Source of the DNA: Calliopum simillimum
Lineage: Eukaryota; Arthropoda; Insecta; Diptera; Lauxaniidae
Assembly (NCBI GenBank): GCA_951812925.1
Contig: OX638371.1
Span: forward strand, 39,840,101 to 39,904,100
Direction: 5' to 3'
Length of the DNA: 64,000 bases
The notes below the pieces were generated by a model, which ran no database searches, was not told the origin of the DNA, and saw nothing but the letters and a program-made list of their open reading frames with translations. The position numbers and the translations under genes are program-made. How positions within the stretch are numbered: the stretch's first letter is position 1; each line of letters opens with the position of its first letter. This document shows positions 22,401 to 34,400 of the stretch, one piece after another.

Positions 22401-25400
22401 GTACAGTAGCGTTCTTCAAAAATTACAGTTTGGAGATATGATTTTTCTTAATTCTCAAATATTTTGGTGTTTCATTACTATTTTGACATCCCACAATTTT
22501 CCACGCGGTAAAGAAGCCCACAAGGATACCATAACTGTAAAAAGCTCAAAATCGCAAAAAGTGGAGATGGGACTATAGCGCTCTAAGATGTCGATATGTA
22601 TGGGTAAAAGTCCAAAAGTATAGAAAAGTATTAAAATACTTTTCAGAAATTGGTAAAAGTCCAAGTGCATCGAGAAACATCCACAATATCGGTAAAGATT
22701 CAAAAGTATCGAAATGAATCGTAAAAATCTGTAAAAGTCCAAATGAAACAAAAAATGCCTAAGACTGGATGTCTATATTGAAAAACATCCAAAATATCGG
22801 TAAAAGTCCAAAAATGTCGAAAAACATCTTAAATATTGGTAAAAGTCCAAAAGTATTGGAAAACATTGAAGAAATAGGTAAAGGTGCAGATGTAACGAAA
22901 AATATTTAATTGATCTGGCATCACTGATAAAATCACTCTCATAACATCAAATTCTATATTCTTTCTTCAAGAATAAAAAAAAAAAATAAATTAATGGCAC
23001 GGAATCCACAAAAACAACACATTATTCATGAAGCAGAATCAGCAGTAACGATGCAAATGCAAACGATTGTTTTTATAATTTTTTTTTAAACAACTTCATA
23101 TTATTGTAAAAAAAAAAAGGTTTTTTTTTAACAATCAAAAAAATAAGTATGCTATAGCGTTACATAGGGTTTTCATATAAGCAATTTTATATAAATAGTA
23201 AAGATAATACATACAATACAGCTTCTCACCTAAATGGCCGATTAGTGCAGTCATATTAGGGGTTTCACCTCGGAATGAGAGATAATAAGCTGGAAACTCG
23301 CAAACACCTTCATTTTGGTGTGCTAAAAACGGTCTCAAAAAACCTCGTGTCTGCGTCGTAAGTTATTCAAAAGTCGCAAAAATCAGTTTTTTGCAAATAT
23401 CTCGCTAACAATTACTTTTCAGAAAAATATTAGTATACATAGATAGAGAATAAGATTAAATAAAAAATAATAATGATAATAGGAGTATGATCTGAGAAAG
23501 CGTACTGGATAAAAGAGTAACCGTGCAATGTTTTGTGGGGTGACAAAAAAAAAAAATTTAATTATTTTTTGGAACAGTTAATAATTAACATTATTTTGTT
23601 GCCAACAAACATGGATCAAAGTTTTGTTAAGTTTTAAGACCCACCACAGAGAGGTCTATCATCAGACGAATTTGCCGACATACAGAAGATTTTTTAAGCA
23701 TGCTATATTTTACTTTTAGCATAGATTTGTTGAGAATCACATCAAATAGAAAATAAAGCATTCAAGTTGAAAAAAGTAGGCATTTAAAAGTACTAAAGTA
23801 GTACGAAAATCATTCTTAACTATTGCCAAATACAAAATTTACCTTGTGGTTTATATACTGATTCAATACCTTTTATGAAATGGTCTGAACATGAAAATCA
23901 GAATTATGTGTTTTGGCATGAAACCAAACCCTTAACCAAATTTCAGTGACATCGAAGGGGGCGAGGTCAATTCTTGTTACACTGAGCATGGAATGGCTAC
24001 GCCAGGCATAGAATAGGCAAAATCACAATTTTTCTTTTATTCTGGAAAAATTTCAAATTTTTATAAAACTAAAAAATGAGTTGGCATGGTGTCCTGATTT
24101 GAAACATTCATATGCATTTCCACATAGACGGTTTGACAATTTTTTAATTGCTTGCTATCAGATATTTATGGCTGATTAAACTCTTGATGTCTGAAATCTG
24201 AGATACCATCGATTGCCTTGTTGATAAGGCAAACTTTTAAATTTATAACAAGTGCCGGTCTTATTAGTTTATTGACACTTGAGTAAAAATTTTTAGAACT
24301 TAAAGACCGCAAGTTTGATAACAAAATATTGTACCTAAGTACAACACACTATGTTTGCATGTTTCCTAATTACTAATTACGAGCAATTTGTCCTAATAAA
24401 ATTGTAGATTAATTTTAATTTGGGTGTGTCATGCCTATGCGTTGTAAATAAAAATCATTCAATAATCAGTGCCCATGTTTATGTCGATTTTAGTTTTTGA
24501 TTTCAAACATTTGGCTAGAGTGGCCATAGTTTTTAAATGAATTTAAACTTCTTTTTTATCTGAAAATTTTTTGTTACTGATTTGTACGAATACTGAGGCA
24601 AAAACTGGTAAAGATATTGGGTGCTATTATTGATTCCGTTCGATAAGGAAATTTTCGCGGAAAGAAATATCGTTCGATATGAAAACTACTATTATTGATT
24701 CCGACGGTAGAGGAATATCGAACGAGAATATTGGAAACCCTGAAATAAGAACATTTTGACAGATGACAAAGGATAAAAAAAAATACAAGTGTCAACAAAG
24801 GAAAATTATGAATCATTGATAATTTTTTTTGTAAATATCATGTGAATAAAATAGCTTTTTTAGTGCGATTTAAGATTTAATTATCTATAAATTTTAGAGT
24901 TCGGTGAAGACGCGTGTTTTTCAAAAGTTGTTTTTTGTAAAAAAGTGTTGATAACTTTATTTTTCCAAGTGATTACATTTCATCGTTTGATCACCGCAAC
25001 TAGGGTTGGATGTGAAAGTGACTTCTTCTATATGAGATGTATATCTAATCAAAATAAAGACGAATTGTTTCCTTTATTTAATAAAATAAAATGAAATGTA
25101 TTGTTTTATGAATTTTGAGTTTTATTTTAAAAATAAATTTTGTAATTTGTAATTAAATCGACTATTGTGTTGTAATAAATTGTTTAAAATTGATATTTAA
25201 TATTAAGCTTAATTTCTTTATTAATAAAAAAGAGAAAAATTATCAAAAAAGCATGCATATTTAACTTTTTATTGTCGTTCCGTCACAAAAATTTCGCGGA
25301 AGGAAACAACTGAAATATATCTATCCGTCGGAATCAAGAATACACAAAAATGAACGTCACTTCGATGTCAGGGTTGTTAAATTTGTCAAATTATTTGCGG

Positions 25401-28400
25401 AAACAATAATAGCAAATTTATCTGTTTTGCGGAACAGTGATGACAGATGTATCTAATTTTCGGAATCAATAATAGCAAAATTTGCTTCCGCGCGGAAAAT
25501 GCTTTCCGACGGAATCAAGAATAGCACCCATTATTTTTGACCTTGGTAATATTAAATTATTTACACTGCTACTTGACTAGGAAGCCGCCCTAGTAGCTTC
25601 TTGCTTGAGTAGTTCAAAAAAGGAACCTCTTAACTTACCCAAACGAAATTATAATGCCGGTACTTAGTTACATTATTCTGCAGTTTATCGCTAAAAGGCA
25701 AGTATGCAGTATATGTTTTACTGTTTCTCTTGATAGAGTCTTCTTCTTTAGGTGGTATTAATGATTTGACGCTTCTTTAAAAAAAATAGTATAAAAGCTG
25801 TGATTTGTTTATACGGATATGTACATGGGGAGGGGAGGCGGGTGCGTCTTACGTTATTTATGCACGACCACAGACATTATTTCAGGCAGATTTTAATATA
25901 CCTATTTTCTTCAGTGCCATCTTGCGCTTGCGAAATTATGATGTTTTTGTAGCATTTTCGCGAAACCCAGATTTTCTTTTAACCCCTATAGAAATAAGTT
26001 TTACTTTTTTGCTATGCAACTACATTAATATAAGATTGTATTACAACAGAATGTGTTTCTTACTTTTATAGATCAATTCGCCAGAAAGCAAATTGGGATC
26101 GGAACGTAAACAACCCACATTCACCGAAAGAAGTCAACTAAAATATGCAAGGCGTTTGGTTGTGAAGCTTGGAAGTGCTGTTATTACAAGGGAGGATAAT
26201 CATGGCCTTGCGCTTGGAAGATTGGCTTCAATTGTGGAACAGGTAGGTTCTTTATTTAAATTATAAGGGTATTAAGTTTGACCAAAAATCTGACAAAAAA
26301 CACATGTCTGATTTATGGACATCTTGAATTAATTGAGGTTTAACCCACTAGAACTCCTTTACAGTTGGGAGTAATTTTCTGCACGCATGCATATATTTCC
26401 ACAGTATAATGTAGTTGAATATGTCAATAAAAGTCGAAGAACATTGCAACACAGCACTCATTATTTTGACATTCAGAACAGTAAAGGCTAAAAAGAACCC
26501 ACACCTTAGTGCTCCGAATCAGAGCCAAATGGTTAGACATCAGTCCCGAACCATAAGGAGAGTCCTCAGAAGATATGGCATTACTAAGGAAGACATTTAT
26601 TAGTCTGAAAAATCAACAAAATCGGTTGGATTTTGCGCGCAAATGAACTTGAACTTGTATATTTGTTTGTATTTATATACATATATATGAACCGTTTATT
26701 TTGAAAGTGGCCTAAGTCCATTTCGCGAAAATTGTTGTTAAAATACAGAGTGTTGAAGTTGGCGTTTTTAGTCATTTTCATGAAAAGGGTTATTTTTTTC
26801 AAAAATTTATAGCTTACACTAAAGTTTGTAAATTGATAAATCTAAGTTGCTGGTCCCATTCATTTTGAAGTGTTCTTTTTATAAAAAAATATTTCTTGGT
26901 GAAAAAAATTTTTTTTCACCAAAATTTTTTACACTTAAAAATACTTTTGAATTTTTTTTTAAAAAAACCCCCTATTAGATTTTTTTTAAAAGTACTTTAA
27001 ATTAAAGCATAATTTATAAGCTTTAAAATGATGTATGACTCAAGATGGGATTCGAACTATGAATGGGAGTTTTACAAAAAAATCCAAAAAATCACACGTA
27101 TTGCTTGGACGATTCTAAGCATTTTTTGCCAAGTACACTTTTTTCGTAAGATGCGTAAGATGGATGGAAGAAGTGCCACACCGACTTTTTAACCGTTGAA
27201 AATTTTAATAAAAATTTTGGAGATGTTACCTCTGTAAACAAGGATTAATATGTAATATGCCGTTATATTACAAAAACTCGTTGAAGGGCGTGGCACCGCC
27301 CGCAAAAATATAATATGTTATATAAAGAAAAACTACTAAAGCAATCTTTCTGAATTTAACTATTGGGAGTCTGCTTGCTAATAAACACCTACGATCTGAA
27401 AGTGGGCAAAATATCGAAAGTGCGCGTGGAACCTCCCATACAAGTCAAACACATTAAATGCTATTTTTCGCAAATGGTACAACGTATTTTGATGAAATTT
27501 GGTATGCGGATCCGGATCATGAGTATCTAAAGCATAACGAAAAGTGGGCTTTGTTCAATAATTGCCATGTCCACTTTTTACCAAAGTAAAAGCTTTCGTT
27601 AATTGCTCAGGCACAAAAAAAAAAATGGAATGAACTTTTTATTTCTTACACGCAGTCTCATGTACTTTTTTGACGCTGAATCCGTCTTCATCAGCAGAAC
27701 TGTCATTATACATGCAGGATTTTGAAATATCCTTGCTTGAAGTTGAAGAAACACTGTGTTCAGTCTCACAGCGTAGCTACAAGAAAAGGTGAAATTCTTT
27801 TTTATCAATGGTGTCGAATAGCCATACTCTTCCTTATAAAAATATCTTTTTGGATTTTTCAATAGGATTTTTATTTTCCGAGTTATGATCGTTTAAAGAT
27901 AAGATAATTCAGCGCCATACAAAAGACGAAATATTTTGGGTGCGTGGCTTATCCCATTTATTTATTTCAGAGCATTCTATTTCAACAAAAAGAATTTCGA
28001 GTTTTTGATATTTTTCTATACCATTCGATACTTTCCGAGTTTTTTCTGATTATTATTCTCATCGGTTAATTTATAATTTTGAATGCATGAACATTAGAGG
28101 TGTAAAGGTACGAATTTCATAACAAAAAAAAGCTATGAATAAAAACATCAACTAAAATAATAAGATTAGATTGTTGACTAAGCGGGATCGGTCTCCAGGT
28201 ACTTATTTTATAAAAAGCATCTCATTGTTCAATCTTATATGTTTCCACCGGCCGAAAAAGATTTATTTTCGACAGAAAATGCCATTAGCGGGAAACTGAA
28301 AGTTGGTTATGTTTTCTTTTAAATAATATTTTCTTTTGAAAAATCTTCCTTTTCTTCGTAATGTTTTCTTTTGTCAAAATAGCCCCGTTGAGTTTTATAC

Positions 28401-31400
28401 GAAGATTTAAAATAAGTATCATAAGAAGTAGATTTATAGTGTTTGGTAAATCATATGATTAATAACGAGACTTAGAGCTAAATCTCGAAAAAAATGCAAA
28501 AAATCTCATAAATCTCCGGTGAAAATGTAGCATTAGACCCATTTTAATCAAACATTCTCCTGCTTCAAGAACAACGTGAATAATTTCGTTACAATAAAAG
28601 AAAGTTAAGGTATACCAATAAAAGCGGGTCTTAAAAATCTCGTAAGATTTTGCGAGCATATGCTTTGCTTTTGTTATCAACTCTAATTTAATTGCCCATT
28701 ATGCGTATAATGAATAGACAAATACTTACACATTAAAGAAAAAAAAACTAAAAAGCCTTTTCATTATGACTTATTTTCTTTATCAGGTTGCTGAATGCCA
28801 CTTGGAAGGACGCGAAGTGATGATGGTAACAAGTGGTGCTGTAGCTTTCGGTAAACAAAAGCTGGCACAGGAGCTGCTGATGTCGCTCTCCATGAGGGAA
28901 ACACTTTCCCCTAAAGACACCACAAGAGAGGTAAACTAAAAAGTAAACTTTATATTTCACTGCAATATGAAGTCATTAACGAAGTTTTTTTCTTTTTTCC
29001 TACTGACTGGTCACACAGCAACAGGGAATGCTGCTGGAGCCAAGAGCTGCTGCTGCCGTTGGGCAATCAGGACTGATGTCACTATACGATGCCATGTTTG
29101 CACAATATGGCGTTAAAATTGCACAGGTACTTTAAGGTGTATATGACGATTAACCCATGTTCAACCCGTAATGCTATAAACATTGAAAAGTTACAAAGTT
29201 TTTTTTTTTCTTATATGAAAATTCAGACAAACTTATTTTCATCATAAGAAAAGCTTTCTAACTTTCTTTTTACTTAATTTTTTTGAACTTTTTTAATTAA
29301 AAATAAATGAATGGGCAAATGTTAAAAGGGCGCAAGTCAATAAAAGTCAAAAGTAGTGTCATAATGTTAAATATCTGTTGTTTTGTAAGAAATTTATATA
29401 ATTAATTCCTGTTTTAACAGAAAGTTTACTTGATGGTGTGGAATTGATAGCATTGAGCTTAAAAAATAATATCGGTCAAATAACGTATTGTAATGGCTTA
29501 TAATGTGTATGACATTACTTTTGCCCTTTGTTGACTTCCGCCCTTTTAACATTTGCCAATTCAAATAAAACTTTTAACTTTTATTTATTAAAGAAAAAAA
29601 GTTTATAAGATTGCTTTTATTTCGAAAAGCTAAAAGTGTTTTTAAAACTTTTATCTTTGTATTTTAAAGCTTAAAGTCTGTCTTCAAATTTGAAGTGGTA
29701 AAAACTTTTTCCGAATTTACATATGTAGGGTAAGCGAGGGTAATATGGACTACGCGAGTAATATAGACCACACGGTTATTTTCCATTGCATGCATGGGAT
29801 TTACCGTTATTCATGTTCAAACTTTACGCTAATACCTAAAGCTTATAATAGTGCAATTCTAGCGTTCGGTGAATTCGCATGTTGCTGTGAAGTTGCTTTT
29901 TCTAAAAAAATTTTGAATGATTCATTTTTTCTACATAGTATGTAAATTTCATTATTTAATTTTAAAGACATCATGTTTTTAAATAAATCATTAATTATAT
30001 AAAGTCAGTGAATTCCATTTATAATTTATTAGCAAAAATTAGTTCATTAACTACAAGAGTTTTTGATAAAAAACCATTTATTTCACCAACACGTTTTTTT
30101 TTTTTATGCTTAAACCAACGCTCAGGGGATAGCCCCTATAAATGCAATGCACCGTGTTGATTTGTAGAAAAGGTAATGGGTTAGAGGGATGGGGGAAAAG
30201 AGGAGTAGTGTCGGGAAAAACGCTCGCAGTGAGATTATTCCACAACTTGATCGTGCGACCAAAGAACGAATTATCACGATAGTGCGATGTTCTGTTAAAC
30301 ACCGTTGCAACGCAATAGGAATGGGCCTGATGAGACGCCCGAGTGCTGCGAGAAAATATACGAACTGACGGAACTAGCCCATAAATTTCTCTTGAGCACA
30401 TCCCATGATAATATCTATAAAAAAGGGTAACACACCCAACGTTAATACGGTGTTCAAGAGAGTCAATAGAAGATACAACAACCGCATCCCCAATCAACTT
30501 CATCGCACGACGTTGAACTTTGTCTAGCAGCTCCAAAGTAGTTTTTGGAGCCCCGGCCCAGATGTGCGAATTGTACTCTAGCTTAGGTCTAATATAGGCG
30601 AAATAGATAGTCCGAAGATCAACAGGAGTGAAGTATTTCTTACACCGTTTAAGATAACCTAAGCACTTGGCCGCTTCTTTCAACACATCGAATACATGAT
30701 CTGTCCACCTCAGATCAGCTTGAATCGATATGCCCAGAACGTCAAGAGTTGCTGATCTCAGAATATCTACGCCGGTCATATTTAGGGGTGGAGGGGGACA
30801 ATCCACTCGTCTGTGAGACAACAGACAGCATTGGGTTTTGCTAGCGTTGAATTCGACCCGATTAGCTCGACCCCACTCGGAGATTGTTTTGAGGTCATTC
30901 ATATACCGCCTTTTTCTCTCAATCTCCTCAGAGCTTGGACGCTTTTTGAAGCAATATGAAGGACAAATACTGCTGTCATCTGCAAAGGAGTGGATTGGAT
31001 TAATGGTCGATGACAGAAGGTCATCGATGAAAACAAGAAAAAGAGACGGGAATAGAACCGAACCCTGGGGAACTCCAGCGTTAATGGATTATTCATTAGA
31101 TGTGAAACCGTCTACGACAACACGTATAGAACGGCCACTGCAAAAGCTCGTTATCCAACGAGCGAAGGAATCACCGACGCCATGTGTGTTACGACGGCCC
31201 TATGCCACACACGATCAAAAGCTTTAGAAATATCCAGAGCAATAACCATACTTTCACCAAGAAGGTGGATACATTGGTTCCACCTTTCAGTGACGAACGC
31301 CATTAAGTCACCAGTAGAGCGAGCTCTCCTGAAGCCATATTGGCGATCATTAAGTAATTCGTTGCGCTCTAGATAATTCATAAAGTGAAAGTTTATAACA

Positions 31401-34400
31401 CTTTCCATAACTTTGGAAAGCGCTGAGCATATTGCAATGGGCCGATAATTATTAGGGTTCGAAGCCTCGCCTTTTTTGGGAACTGGTTGAACATTAGCAA
31501 TCTTCCAACATGATAGAAATTCACCACAAGTGTAGGAAATGCTAAATAGATTCCGTAATGGACGAGCCAGTGTTGATGTACACTAGCTATGGGCTAGTTT
31601 GTATGGAAATTTTTAAAAATTAACTTTTTATACCCTGTGGTGGTTTTTTATGTGAGGTTTGATGATAAAGTGAGTGAGGCTAAATTTGAGGGGGGTGGGG
31701 TGGGTCAAACCCTTGCCAGATTTTAGTCAAAGTTCGAGTTTCGGGGGTAAAATTTTCAAAAAAGCTCCTAACTGCCAATCAGTTGCACTTACAGCCATAA
31801 AATGTATGACCAACCCACATTAATTTTTCCACTCCAACATTTTCACCGAACATACTTACCTTCTATCTTCACCCCTTAGGGTCGTTCCCATATAAGCCTT
31901 AATTTTCATGACATTTTTATAAAATCGACCTTCACCACACCCAGGCTGCCCCTACATTGTTCAAAAGTATGACCTACCCCCATTATTTTTTCCACCCTAT
32001 CATTTTCACGAAACATACTTTCCCCCTATCTCCACCCCCTAGGAGTGCTCCCATACAAAAATACTCATATTTATGTTAATTAATAAACATTTTTTGCTCA
32101 CATCACCCCTACTGCCCCCATAGTGCTACTTAGGAACGTAAAATGTTTAACTGACCCCCATTAATTTTTCCAGCCCGACAATTTTACTAAACAAACTTGC
32201 CCTCTATCTACGTCCTTTACCTTTACCGGATGGTACGATCGGCACACCCAGTAACTGCTCGTTTCCGTGACACGTGGTCCATGTTTTTTTTTTGAATTCA
32301 AAACCACTGTCAATTAATTTTTGTAATTTAGTACACCAGCATGAAGTCACACCCCGGAGTGCTTTTGTATGAGAGCACCCCTAAAGGGTGGAGATAGAGG
32401 GCAAGTATGTTTAGTAAAATTGTTGGGCTGGAAAAACTAATGGGGGTCGGTCATACATTTTACCTTCCTAAGTTGCACTATGGGGGCAGGGGTGATGAGA
32501 GCAAAAATGTTTATTAATTACTAAAATATGAGTATTTTTGTATGGGAGCACCCCTAGGGGGTGGAGATAGGGGGTAAGCATGTTTCGTGAAAATGTTGGG
32601 GTGGAAAAAATAATGGGGGTAGGTCATACTTTTGAACAATGTAGGGGCAGCCTGGGGGTGGTGGAGGTCGATTTTATAAAAACGTCATGAAAATTAAGGC
32701 TTATATGGGAACGACCCTAAGGGGTGAAGATAGGAGATAAGTATGTTCGGTGAAAATGTTAGGGTGGAAAATTTAATGGGGGTTGTTCATACATTTTATG
32801 CCTGTAAGTACAACTGGTTGGCAGTTAGGAGCTTCTTTCAAAATTTTACACCCGAAATTCGAACTTTGGCTCAAATCTGGCAAGGGTTAGACCCACCCCA
32901 CCCCCTCCAAATTTTGGCTCACTTACTTTTTCATCGAACCTCACATAAAAAACCACCGCAGGGTATAAAAATCGAAAAATTGTTATTAAGCCCATAGCTA
33001 ATGCACACTTTTTCAACACATGGGCTGATATGCCTTCCGGCCCTGACGCTTTGTTAATATTGAGATTTGCAAGGACCCTTTTCACTGCTCTAGTTCGAAA
33101 GTGGATCCTTGGCATAGCCGAAGACTTTCTCTCGATGTTGGGCGGTGGTTGATTGCTATCTGGGAGTGTAGCATTCTTAGAAAATATGCTTGCCAAGAGA
33201 TTAGTTTTATCAACGGGATCAGTGAAGATTTGGTCGTTCATTAAGAGAGTTGGAATAGACGATGAAGACTGATTCTTCACTACCTTTCTTTACTACCTTT
33301 CGGTAGTAAAAGGATTCTTTTACGGATGTCAAGCTCGTGAAGATGCTTTTCGCGCTGAATTGTGGCATTGCAGCGACTTCTAGCCTCATTACGAAGAATT
33401 TCAGCATCGGCCTTCCTGTTAAAACGCCAATTCTGGAATGCTGCGTGCTGCGGGTAATATGGACCATTAAAGAAAAAAGCCTCAAAAACAAATGTATTTA
33501 TCATCTTCTTCAGATGGGGTAGATTCCCTACTGCAGCTAATAGCCTTCTTAGCTAATTAGCGAAAAAGGCCATAAATCAAATTTAAAGATTTTATAAAAA
33601 TTTTTTGAAACAAGGGATAAAAAAAAACCATGCAAGTTAACATAAGTTATATTTTGTTTCATATCCCGTAGCTTTATCACACTGTCACAACATAGCCTTT
33701 TAGTCTATATGTACATAAATATGTAGGAGTATTTTCATACACCTGCATATAAATATTAATACAAATCAAAGATGGGATGTTTGAAAAAATTAACCAGCAT
33801 GCTGTTTGGCTCGGACAAAACACTAACAAAAAACATGCAAATACGCAAAATATGAGAAAAAAAATCGTTCTAAATGATGACAAAGACAGTTAACTACAGT
33901 TATTTTTCAATCTAAGTTTGAGTTGACCTTTTGACAAGTTAACATTATAAAATTCACAATTATTGACAAGGGTTGTCATTCGATTAAAAGGAGCTGAAAA
34001 CATATAATTACTTCTGCTAACCGGTTGATAAAATAATTGCGGAGAATTACGATCGCTTCTCCGATTCAAATTGAAAAAAATATAGTTAAATAGCTGCAGT
34101 TTTCATGACGAGTCAGATGGTTATTATTGGTAACTTGTAAACTACAAAGGAAAAGAAGCTGAAAAGGGCATATAACGTTATATTTTTATATGCAACATCT
34201 GTACCAAATAAATATGTGGGGCAATATGGTCCAAATAACACTACACTTTTTATTATCTTCATTTTGAGTATTTTCAGTTCTTAAATTTTTTTTTCTTTAT
34301 CCTGATTAAATATTTATCTAAAAGTGGATCAGAATGTAGGTGAATGAATGAATTAAAATAATTGTTTTGTTTTATGTTTTTTGAGTTTTATATAAAAAAG

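Noticed and set aside
22605..22905. Regularly spaced repeats that could suggest a CRISPR array
   Set aside because: Units are imperfect and contiguous with no unique spacers, and the genome is that of an animal; it is a minisatellite.
28748..28960. 70-codon minus-strand frame over exon 3
   Set aside because: Shadow of P5CS exon 3; it has no motif of its own.
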